Assembly: GCA_043392685.1 (NCBI GenBank)
Contig: JBHZGM010000016.1
Reading direction: 5' to 3' (one strand)
Source: Metapseudomonas sp043392685
Lineage (GTDB): Bacteria > Pseudomonadota > Gammaproteobacteria > Pseudomonadales > Pseudomonadaceae
Length of the DNA stretch: 64,000 bases
The notes beneath the pieces were generated by a model. It saw only the letters and a list, made by a program, of their open reading frames with translations. It made no database searches and was not told where the DNA came from. The translations under genes and the position numbers were made by a program. Below, in pieces: positions 1 to 6,628 of this stretch. The first letter of the stretch is position 1. Each line of letters opens with the position of its first letter.

Positions 1-251
1 GTACGTACAAGAAGCTGAGTAAGCGCAGCGCGCTGTACAAAGCCAAGCGCAAGATCGAGAAGGCCAAGGCACAGGTGCGCGCCAAGGTCGAGCACCCGTT
101 CCGGGTGATCAAGCGGCAGTTTGGTTATACCAAGGTGCGCTTCCGTGGCTTGGCGAAGAACACGGCGCAGTTGGTGACATTGTTTGCCCTGTCGAACCTG
201 TGGATGGCGCGCCGACATTTGCTGACGGATGCAGGAGAGGTGCGCCTGTAA
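1..251 (+). CDS. IS5-family transposase, C-terminal fragment (5' end outside window)
   Basis: The open frame from base 3 to the TAA at 249-251 gives an 82-residue tail rich in lysine and arginine. It contains KVEHPFRVIKRQFGYTKVRF followed by GLAKNTAQLVTLFALSNLW. In IS5/IS4-type DDE transposases the HPFRxIK(R/Q)QFG segment carries the final catalytic glutamate region (here the E before HPF), and the following hydrophobic stretch with a conserved NLW is the usual C-terminus. The gene is cut by the window edge, so intactness cannot be judged. Family call is sound; the particular IS is not recognised. Confidence 0.8.
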   Translation, partial: TYKKLSKRSALYKAKRKIEKAKAQVRAKVEHPFRVIKRQFGYTKVRFRGLAKNTAQLVTLFALSNLWMARRHLLTDAGEVRL

Positions 252-400
252 TGTGGGAAAGGGCCGCTGAGAGGTGCTCGCGGTGGCTAAAAACACCGAA
301 GTGAGCGGATGACTTGACCGATTTTGGTCGAATCGCCGCTTTTAAAATCGGCAAGGGCAGAAGTCGGCCGGAAATGCAGGGCTACTTCAGACCATCCCTA
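1..400 (+). mobile_element. Right end of an IS5-family insertion sequence (left part outside window)
   Basis: The window opens inside a transposase reading frame. About 130 bp after its stop codon the sequence reaches a candidate terminal inverted repeat around 379-400, which read outward begins TTAGGGATGGTCTGAAG. The left end, and so the matching repeat and target duplication, lie outside the window, which makes the exact boundary uncertain. The element ends about 80 bp upstream of the cold-shock gene promoter. The IS5 assignment rests on the transposase tail. Confidence 0.6.
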
Positions 401-478
401 AGCGTATGAATGCCAAGCATATTTGGCTGGCCGAGTTATTCGGCGGAAAATAAACCTGTACTTCCCGGCTGAACCGCG

Positions 479-632
479 TATAGTGCGGCCCACTGCACTG
501 CAATTGTCTCTGCGATACTTGGTTCGATGTTCTGATTGAAGTTATTTCATCTCCTCGATTCGTTACAGCATTAGCACTTCAGTAATTCCTGATTATTTGT
601 CAGGGTTATTTTTTTTATCCTGGAGATTTGAA
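479..632 (+). promoter_or_regulatory. Promoter and long 5' leader of the cold-shock gene
   Basis: A TATAGT hexamer at 479-484 is a plausible sigma-70 -10 box. It would start a transcript of about 140 nt before the csp start codon, with a GGAG Shine-Dalgarno at 622-625. Long AT-rich leaders are typical of cspA-family mRNAs, where they control stability and translation at low temperature. No clear -35 was seen. The rest of the 252-632 gap holds the IS end and no gene. Confidence 0.4.
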
Positions 633-842
633 ATGTCCAATCGTCAATCCGGCACCGTCAAGTGGTTCAACGATGAAAAAGGCTTCGGCTTCATCACCCC
701 GGCAGAAGGCGCTGATCTGTTCGTTCACTACCGTTCGATCGAAAGCAACGGCTTCAAGAGCCTCAGTGAAGGCCAGCAAGTGACTTTCGAAGTCGTACGT
801 GGCCAGAAAGGCCTGCAAGCGGACAAAGTTCAGGTAGTCTGA
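633..842 (+). CDS. CspA-family cold-shock protein
   Basis: This 69-residue protein is a single OB-fold cold-shock domain of the usual family length. It shows the RNP1 motif KGFGFI (residues 16-21) and the RNP2-like DLFVHY, in which HY replaces the more common HF/HH. Such proteins bind single-stranded RNA and DNA and act as RNA chaperones in the cytoplasm. The ATG at 633 was chosen over the upstream in-frame start because it gives the canonical N-terminus (MSNRQSGTVKWFN) and has GGAG eight bases upstream. A strong terminator follows at once, so the gene is monocistronic. Which csp paralogue it is cannot be told from this alone. Confidence 0.95.
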   Translation: MSNRQSGTVKWFNDEKGFGFITPAEGADLFVHYRSIESNGFKSLSEGQQVTFEVVRGQKGLQADKVQVV

Positions 843-855
843 TACTTTCCGTTCG

Positions 856-881
856 AAAAGCCCCGCAATGCGGGGCTTTTT
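856..881 (+). terminator. Rho-independent terminator of the cold-shock gene
   Basis: AAAAGCCCCGC-aat-GCGGGGCTTTTT forms a GC-rich hairpin with a three-base loop flanked by A and T runs. It begins 14 bases after the stop codon, and the A-tract makes it usable on both strands. Confidence 0.9.
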
Positions 882-1042
882 CTATTTTATTTTCCTGAAA
901 ATTCAAGATTGTTCCACCGGCCACATATCGCTGGTGGCCCTTCTTTTGTCATTCAACGCCTCCATGAATCCTTGATAGTTGCAAGAAAACTATTTGGTTC
1001 TGCGCTTCTGGCGGCACCGCTCACTGTATTGGAGAGTTCTGC

Positions 1043-1714
1043 ATGCCGGGCTATCAAGTCAGATTTCAGGATATATCTGTAGGGGATATGGATTTTCATA
1101 TTCGCTCATTGCTCGATCATCAGCAGTATCACGATCCGGAACTCGAGGCGGAGAATCTCGGAATTTCCCCCGAAAGCTGGCCCTTGTTCGGTCAGGTCTG
1201 GCCGTCCGGGCAGGTTCTGGCGCACACCATGCTGACGATGGACCTGCAGGGTAAGCGCATCCTCGAAGTGGGAGCTGGCCTGGCCCTGGCCAGCCTTGTC
1301 GTGCACCGTCGGGGCGGCGATGTAACGGCCAGTGACTTTCACCCGCTGATTCCGGATTTCCTGGCGGAAAACCTGCGCCTGAACGATCTCGGACCGATCA
1401 ATTACCGGGCGGCCAAATGGTCCGACATCAATGACGACCTCGGGTTGTTCGACATCATCATCGGCAGCGATGTCATTTACGAGCGCGATCAACCGGCGCA
1501 GCTCGCCGACTTCATCGACCGGCATTCGGCGGACCTGGTGGATGTCTACATCGTCGATCCCAATCGCCCGAACCGCTCGAAGTTCTGCCGGGAAATGGCT
1601 GAACTCGAATACGCGTCGCAGATCACCTGCATGAATCGCGTCATGGACAACGGTGAAGCCTATAAAGGATCACTGCTGCACTTCCAGCGCGACGATTCCC
1701 GTTTCAATCAATGA
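1043..1714 (+). CDS. METTL21/23-like class I SAM-dependent methyltransferase
   Basis: The 223-residue protein has a Rossmann methyltransferase core. The glycine-rich SAM loop ILEVGAGLALAS lies at about residues 74-85, an acidic residue ends the second strand (TASDFHP), and DIIIGSDVIYERD follows at about 138-150. The SDVIY signature and the N-terminal WPSGQVLA segment are typical of the Methyltransf_16 group (METTL21/METTL23), many of which methylate protein lysines. Substrate is unknown here. Start: ATG 1043 with GGAG at 1031-1034. It stands alone; a REP-like repeat lies between it and the convergent nitrate reductase gene. Confidence 0.8.
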   Translation: MPGYQVRFQDISVGDMDFHIRSLLDHQQYHDPELEAENLGISPESWPLFGQVWPSGQVLAHTMLTMDLQGKRILEVGAGLALASLVVHRRGGDVTASDFHPLIPDFLAENLRLNDLGPINYRAAKWSDINDDLGLFDIIIGSDVIYERDQPAQLADFIDRHSADLVDVYIVDPNRPNRSKFCREMAELEYASQITCMNRVMDNGEAYKGSLLHFQRDDSRFNQ

Positions 1715-1756
1715 ATGGCGGCTCGCGCAGTCTCTGCGATGGTGGTGCGGTGTCTT

Positions 1757-1865
1757 TGTAGGAGCGAGTTTCGCTCGCTAATCCCATGGGTATCGCTGCG
1801 CTCGCGGAACGCCGCCTGGCCCATCCTGTGGAGCCGTGCACATCCCTGTGGGGGCGAATTCATTC
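1757..1865. repeat. REP-like palindromic repeats
   Basis: Two short palindromic modules of the Pseudomonas REP type lie in the convergent gap. One is GGAGCGAGTTTCGCTCGC near 1760-1777, and the other is GGGGCGAATTCATTCGCC near 1852-1869. Related units recur at 23194-23254 and near 50978-50999. They are probably mobile only through a RAYT transposase and may act as terminators; no RAYT gene is in the window. Confidence 0.6.
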
Positions 1866-1889
1866 GCCAAGCGGGCCGCAGGCCCGCCC

Positions 1890-4800
1890 TCAATACACAT
1901 CCCGCACGTAGCGCTTGTCCCGGGCCAGGGCGCCGACGTAGGCCTCGGCTTGTGCCGCGCTCATTCCGCCATGCTCGCGCACCACAGCCTTGAGCGCTGC
2001 GTCCACGTCCCGGGCCATGCGGCTGGCGTCGCCGCAGACATAGAAATGCGCACCATCCTCCAGCCAGCGCCACAGCTCGGCGCCGTGTTCGAGCATGCGT
2101 TGCTGCACGTAGATCTTCTCCTCCTGGTCGCGGGAGAAGGCGGTGTCCAGGCGGTGCAGGTGGCCAGAGGCCAGCCAGGCCTCCAGTTCGTCGCGGTAGT
2201 AGAAGTCGCTGGCTTGCCGCTGTTCGCCGAAGAACAGCCAGTTGCGCCCCTTGGCGCCTGCCGCCTGGCGTTCCTGGAGGAAGGCGCGGAAGGGGGCGAT
2301 GCCGGTGCCGGGGCCGACCATGATCATCGGTCGATAGGGATCGGCCGGGACGCGGAAGTGCGCGGACTTCTGGATGAAGATCGGCACTTCGCCGTTGTCC
2401 GCCCGGTCGGCGAGGAAGGCCGAGCAGACGCCGCCACGCTCGCGGCCATCGCACTGGAAACGCACGGTGGATACGGTCAGGTGCACCTCGTCCGGCGTAG
2501 CCAGTGAACTGGAAGCGATGGAGTAGAGGCGCGGCTGCAGACGCTTGAGCTGGCCCAGCAGTTCGTCGGCGCTGATCAGGATGGGGAACGCTCGCAGCAG
2601 ATCGGGCAGTTGGCGGCCCCAGAGCCAGTTATCCAGCTTGGTCTTGTTCGCCGGGTCCAACAGCCGTGCCAGCTCCGGGCTTTGCGAGCGTTCGGCGACG
2701 AAGCGCAGCAGGTCGGGAGTGATCCTGGCGATTTCGAAATAGCGATTCAGGGCGAGCGCCAGGGGCAGGCTGCCCAGGTCCTTCACTTCCACCACCTGAT
2801 CGCCATCCAGGCCGGCTGCGACCAGCACTTCTTCGACCAGCGCCGGACTGTTGCTCGGCCATACGCCCAGGGCATCGCCGGCCTGGTAGGAGAGACCGCT
2901 GTCCTTGAGGTCGAGGACGATCTGCCGGGTTTCCTTGGCCGAGTCCGGCCCGTTCAGTACACGGTTATGCAGCAGGCGGCTGCGCAGTGGTTGCTGGCGG
3001 CTGTAACGAGGGGCCGTCTCGACCACGGGGCTGTCATCGACACCGGCCGGTTCGGTCACCGGGAGCGGGGCGGCAGCGCCGGCAAGGGCGTTGCGCACAT
3101 TGGTCAACCAGGCGAGCGCCGATTCTTCGTATTCCGGTTCGCAATCCATGCGCGGTGCCAGGCGGCGCGCGCCGAGGGCTTCCAGGCGGGCATCGAGCTT
3201 GCGGCCAAAGCCGCAGAACTGGTCGTAGTTGGAATCGCCCATGGCCAGCACGGCGAACTCCAGGCCGGCAAGGGACGGGGCGCTTTCCGCGTCCAGGGCA
3301 TTCCAGAACGAAGCGCCGTTGTCGGAGGGGGCGCCGTCGCCGAATGTGCTGGCGATCAGCAAGGCGGTGCCCGCAGCGGCGAGTTCGGCAGGCTGGACGG
3401 CATCCATCGCGCGTACGCTCACCGCGCGGCCCTCGGCCTTGAGGGCATCGGCGCAGGTAGTGGCGAAGCTTTCCGCATTACCGGTTTGCGAGCACCACAG
3501 CACCAGCAGCGGTTTGCCTGGCGCCGATGCTGCGGAGGGCGCAGCCTCCGTGGCCTTCCAGGTGCGGGAGAACAGGCCGGCGAGGAGGCCATCCAGCAGC
3601 AGGCGGGTGTCCCGGCTCAGCGGCGCGCTGGCCGGTAGCGTGGGCACGCCGCCCAGCTTGCGGCCTTCCTCGCTGCGCAGGCCGAGCAGGTAACCCTGCA
3701 GGTAGCGCTGCTCGGTGGGCGCCAGGCAGAGATCGGTGCTGGCATCGAGGTTCAGCAGACGGGCGAAGGCATTGATCGGCATGTCGGCGAGTTCCTCCGA
3801 ATCACCGGCGGCGGCGCTGGCCGCGACCGGCTCGGCTTCTACCAAGGGGATGAGCTGGGCGCTGGCCGGAGCGACAGGTGCCAGGACAACGGCGCTGTAC
3901 TTGAACTCCGGCTGCAGCGAAATGGGGTCGATGGCGTCGCAGGTGACGGCGTTGATCGCCAGGTCGTCGCCATAGCGGTCGTTCCAGTGGAAGGGCGCGA
4001 AGCAGTTGCCCGGCTGCACCCGGTCGCTGACCAGGGCCGGCAGCACCGCGCGGCCACGGCGGGAACGTACTTCCACCTGGCCCTTGTCGACGATGCCGAG
4101 GCGGCTGGCGTCGGCCGGGTGGATTTCCACGAAAGGCCCGGGGTTGAGCTTGTTCAGGGTGGCGACCTTGCCGGTCTTGGTCAGGGTGTGCCACTGGTGC
4201 TGCACGCGCCCGGTGTTGAGCACCAGGGGAAACTCGTCGTCGGGCAGCTCCGCCGGCTCCATGTGGGGACGGGCCAGGAATACGCCCTTGCCGTCCTCGG
4301 TGGCGAAGGCGATGGCCGGGCGATTGCCATCGGCGTCGGTTCTGGGCGCCTGGCTGATGCCGTCGTTGAGGTAGCGGATGGGGTTGCGCGCGTTGGCGGC
4401 GCTTTCCGGCGCGCAGGGCCACTGCATCGGCCCCTGGCGCAGCAGTTCATGGCTGGCGCCACGGATGTCGTAGCCGGTCTTCGGGTTCCAGGCCCGTTTG
4501 ATTTCCTCGAACACCTCGGCAGCGCAGGTGTAGCCGAAGGCCTCCTCGAAGCCCATGGCGCAGGCGACGCGGGCGATGATCTGCCAGTCCGGCAGGCTGT
4601 CGCCGGGGGCGTCCACGGCTTTCTGGGTGAGGGTCAAGGTGCGCTCGGAGTTGATCATCACACCTTCCGTCTCGGCCCAGAGGGCGCCGGGCAGGAGAAT
4701 GTCGGCGTAGCGGTTGGTTTCGGTATCGAGGAAGGCATCCTGGGTGATGACCAGTTCCGCCGCCTGCAGGCCTTCGATGGCCAGGCGGCGATTCGGCACG

Positions 4801-6023
4801 GTGGCCGCCGGGTTGGTGCAGATGATCCAACAGGCCTTGATATCACCTGCGGCCATGGCTTCGAACATGGCGACGGTGCCGCTGCCGCCGTCCTGGCGCA
4901 GGTGGCCGCGCGGCAGTTGCCACAGGTCTTCGATGAATGCCCGGTCCTCGTCCACCTGCAGGGAACGCTGGCCGGGCAGGCCGGGGCCCATGTAGCCCAT
5001 CTCGCGGCCGCCCATGGCGTTGGGCTGGCCGGTGAGGGAGAAGGGGCCGCTGCCCGGACGGCAGATGGCGCCGGTGGCCAGGTGCAGGTTGCACAGCGCG
5101 TTGGTGTTCCAGGTGCCGTGGGTACTCTGGTTGAGGCCCATGGTCCAGCAGCTCATCCAGTCCCGGGCTTCGCCGATCCACTGGGCGGCCTTGCGGATAT
5201 CCGCTTCGGGCAGCCCGGTGATGGCGGCGACGCGCTCCGGCGTGTAGTCCGCGAGGAACTCCGGCATGGCCTCCCAGCCGCGGGTATGGGCGGCGATGAA
5301 GGCCGGGTCGGTATGGCCATTCCTGTGCAGCAGATGAAGCAGGCCGTTGAGCAGGGCGAGGTCGGTGCCCGGCCTGATCGGCAGGTAGAGGCTGGCCTTG
5401 TCGGCGGTAGCGGTGCGGCGCGGGTCGACCACGATCAGCTTCGCCCCGGCCTTGACCCTGTCCATCATGCGCAGGAAGAGAATCGGGTGGCAGTCGGCCA
5501 TGTTGGCGCCGGTCACCAGGAAGAGGTCGGCCTTGTCGAAATCCTGGTAGGCGCCGGGCGGCCCGTCGGAACCGAGGGAGAGCTTGTAGCCACTGCCGGC
5601 GCTGGCCATGCACAGCCGCGAGTTGGATTCGATGTGGCGGGTGCGGATGAACCCCTTGGCCAGTTTGTTGGCCAGATACTGGGCCTCCAGGGACATCTGC
5701 CCGGACACATAGAAGGAAATGGCATCCGGACCGTGGGCGTCGAGCAACTCGCGCAGGCGCCGGGCAGTGTCGTCGATGGCCTGGTCGATGCCGCTGCGCA
5801 CCGGGTCGCGGCTGCGCTCGTGGCGCAGGTAGGCGTGCTCCATGCGGCCCGAGTCGGTCAGCGGCTGGGCGCAGGTGTTGCCCTTGGTGCAGAGGCGGCC
5901 GAAGTTGGTCGGGTGGGACTTGTCGCCGCTCACCTTGACCACACGGTTGTCCGCCACCTCCATGACGATGCCGCAGCCGACACCGCAATAAGGACACACG
6001 CTTCGCACTGTCTTGTTCGCCAT
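1890..6023 (-). CDS. NADPH-dependent assimilatory nitrate reductase: molybdopterin subunit fused to a CPR-like flavoprotein
   Basis: The 1377-residue protein has two halves. The N-terminal half is a NasA/NapA-type molybdopterin oxidoreductase: [4Fe-4S] cysteines C10, C13, C17 and C45, the Mo-ligand cysteine C138 in NSRLCMASA, and a C-terminal dinucleotide-binding domain near 640-720. After an alanine-rich linker comes a flavodoxin domain (about 833-985, SQTGNAES and STFGDG), then FAD binding (RLYSIASSS) and NADPH binding (MVGPGTGIAPFRAF near 1231). It ends YVRDVY, as in sulfite reductase and P450 reductase flavoproteins. The polypeptide should therefore pass electrons from NADPH to nitrate without a separate reductase. 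ATG 6023 was chosen over the upstream ATG 6029 because AAGG lies eight bases before it. It is divergent from nirBD and preceded by an ANTAR-type leader. Fusions of this kind are annotated in other pseudomonads. Confidence 0.92.
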   Translation of the reverse strand: MANKTVRSVCPYCGVGCGIVMEVADNRVVKVSGDKSHPTNFGRLCTKGNTCAQPLTDSGRMEHAYLRHERSRDPVRSGIDQAIDDTARRLRELLDAHGPDAISFYVSGQMSLEAQYLANKLAKGFIRTRHIESNSRLCMASAGSGYKLSLGSDGPPGAYQDFDKADLFLVTGANMADCHPILFLRMMDRVKAGAKLIVVDPRRTATADKASLYLPIRPGTDLALLNGLLHLLHRNGHTDPAFIAAHTRGWEAMPEFLADYTPERVAAITGLPEADIRKAAQWIGEARDWMSCWTMGLNQSTHGTWNTNALCNLHLATGAICRPGSGPFSLTGQPNAMGGREMGYMGPGLPGQRSLQVDEDRAFIEDLWQLPRGHLRQDGGSGTVAMFEAMAAGDIKACWIICTNPAATVPNRRLAIEGLQAAELVITQDAFLDTETNRYADILLPGALWAETEGVMINSERTLTLTQKAVDAPGDSLPDWQIIARVACAMGFEEAFGYTCAAEVFEEIKRAWNPKTGYDIRGASHELLRQGPMQWPCAPESAANARNPIRYLNDGISQAPRTDADGNRPAIAFATEDGKGVFLARPHMEPAELPDDEFPLVLNTGRVQHQWHTLTKTGKVATLNKLNPGPFVEIHPADASRLGIVDKGQVEVRSRRGRAVLPALVSDRVQPGNCFAPFHWNDRYGDDLAINAVTCDAIDPISLQPEFKYSAVVLAPVAPASAQLIPLVEAEPVAASAAAGDSEELADMPINAFARLLNLDASTDLCLAPTEQRYLQGYLLGLRSEEGRKLGGVPTLPASAPLSRDTRLLLDGLLAGLFSRTWKATEAAPSAASAPGKPLLVLWCSQTGNAESFATTCADALKAEGRAVSVRAMDAVQPAELAAAGTALLIASTFGDGAPSDNGASFWNALDAESAPSLAGLEFAVLAMGDSNYDQFCGFGRKLDARLEALGARRLAPRMDCEPEYEESALAWLTNVRNALAGAAAPLPVTEPAGVDDSPVVETAPRYSRQQPLRSRLLHNRVLNGPDSAKETRQIVLDLKDSGLSYQAGDALGVWPSNSPALVEEVLVAAGLDGDQVVEVKDLGSLPLALALNRYFEIARITPDLLRFVAERSQSPELARLLDPANKTKLDNWLWGRQLPDLLRAFPILISADELLGQLKRLQPRLYSIASSSLATPDEVHLTVSTVRFQCDGRERGGVCSAFLADRADNGEVPIFIQKSAHFRVPADPYRPMIMVGPGTGIAPFRAFLQERQAAGAKGRNWLFFGEQRQASDFYYRDELEAWLASGHLHRLDTAFSRDQEEKIYVQQRMLEHGAELWRWLEDGAHFYVCGDASRMARDVDAALKAVVREHGGMSAAQAEAYVGALARDKRYVRDVY

Positions 6024-6046
6024 ATCCATTACCTTGCGCAGAAACG

Positions 6047-6128
6047 AAAAAGCGCCATGCCACCCACCGTCGAAACGGGGGAGACACGGCGCCTTTGTCG
6101 TGGGGTGAGGCAATCGGCATTGATTGCC
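6047..6128 (-). promoter_or_regulatory. ANTAR-type antitermination leader of the nitrate reductase gene
   Basis: Read on the minus strand, two hairpins with six-base loops are followed by a terminator. P1 (6109-6128) is a perfect 7-bp stem with loop AATGCC. P2 (6085-6102) is CACGAC/GCCGTG with loop AAAGGC. Six bases separate them. Both loops have A at position 1 and G at position 4, the signature of RNAs bound by ANTAR proteins such as NasR and NasT. The 3' arm of P2 overlaps the 5' arm of a terminator stem (6083-6092 with 6052-6061, two G-U pairs) followed by five T (6047-6051). Expected behaviour: P2 bound by the regulator prevents the terminator, so nasA is read only when nitrate or nitrite is sensed. 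Confidence 0.75.
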
Positions 6129-6142
6129 CCCGGCAGGGCTAT

Positions 6143-6158
6143 CGCAAGGCACATGCCA
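6143..6158 (-). promoter_or_regulatory. Sigma-54 (-24/-12) promoter of the nitrate reductase gene
   Basis: On the minus strand the bases read TGGCATGTGCCTTGCG, matching TGGCACGN4TTGCW with the GG and GC elements at exact spacing and two changes. Transcription would start near 6131, directly before the P1 hairpin of the leader. Nitrogen-responsive sigma-54/NtrC control fits nitrate assimilation. An upstream NtrC site was not identified. Confidence 0.7.
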
Positions 6159-6409
6159 AGTCCTGCGAATACCCGCCAAGGCATTGTGCGGCGCACCTTG
6201 CAGGTGTTTTTCGAGGGGCCGAATGGTGATGCGGGCGAGCTTCAGGATGGGGCGATTGATCCTCCGTCGCACCGTTTTGGTTCCTGCTTCGAGGCGGGCG
6301 GATGTTGCCTGTCGAGTAATGCCCGAAAACCGGGTGAATGGCTGCAGGGCCCGTCATTACTGGCTTGTGGCGGGGATGTTGGCCGCTTCGATGCCGCCGG
6401 GAGGCAATC

Positions 6410-6425
6410 TGGCACAGCCACTGCA
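6410..6425 (+). promoter_or_regulatory. Sigma-54 (-24/-12) promoter of nirBD
   Basis: TGGCACAGCCACTGCA matches the sigma-54 consensus with correct GG-to-GC spacing and two mismatches. The predicted start is near 6436, about 70 bases before the ANTAR-type hairpins. With the promoter at 6143-6158 it forms a divergent pair about 250 bp apart. Confidence 0.7.
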
Positions 6426-6464
6426 TAGGCAGGTCCAGACCCACCGCGAACAGTGCGGAGGGCG

Positions 6465-6498
6465 ACCCGGCAGATCAAAGGCGATCGTTCCCCCGGGT
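6465..6498 (+). other. Additional hexaloop hairpin in the nirB leader
   Basis: GATC-AAAGGC-GATC at 6473-6486 is a hairpin whose loop is identical to the P2 loop downstream (A1, G4). It is enclosed by ACCCGG/CCGGGT at 6465-6470 and 6493-6498. It may be a third ANTAR-binding hairpin or a structural domain of the leader; the role is inferred only. Confidence 0.4.
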
Positions 6499-6507
6499 TG
6501 ACAGGTG

Positions 6508-6588
6508 CGCCAGGCAGCGTGGCTCGGCGACACCCATGAACGAACAGGCAAAGGCGCCTGGGGCGATAAGTCCCAGGCGCTTTTTTTT
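6508..6588 (+). promoter_or_regulatory. ANTAR-type antitermination leader of nirBD
   Basis: P1 (6508-6529) pairs CGCC-A-GGC with GCT-C-GGCG around loop AGCGTG. P2 (6545-6560) is CAGGC/GCCTG around loop AAAGGC. Both loops have A1 and G4. The distal arm of P2 is part of a strong intrinsic terminator: GCGCCTGGG (6554-6562) pairs with CCCAGGCGC (6572-6580), followed by eight T (6581-6588). P2 and the terminator are therefore mutually exclusive. This is the arrangement known for nasF/nasA leaders controlled by ANTAR proteins. No ANTAR gene is in the window, so the regulator must be encoded elsewhere. Confidence 0.8.
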
Positions 6589-6628
6589 GCCCCCAGAAAA
6601 CGTGATTGGCTTGGACCGGGTGCTACCT

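Noticed and set aside
3987..6428. 813-residue plus-strand ORF across the nitrate reductase gene
   Set aside because: It is the mirror of the high-GC codon pattern of the real gene on the other strand, has no ribosome site or recognisable domain, and its GAG/HHV-rich composition is typical of antisense frames.
6536..6628. Upstream in-frame start of nirB at 6536
   Set aside because: The stretch overlaps the P2 hairpin and terminator; starting there would place translation across the antitermination element and add an N-terminus not found in NirB.
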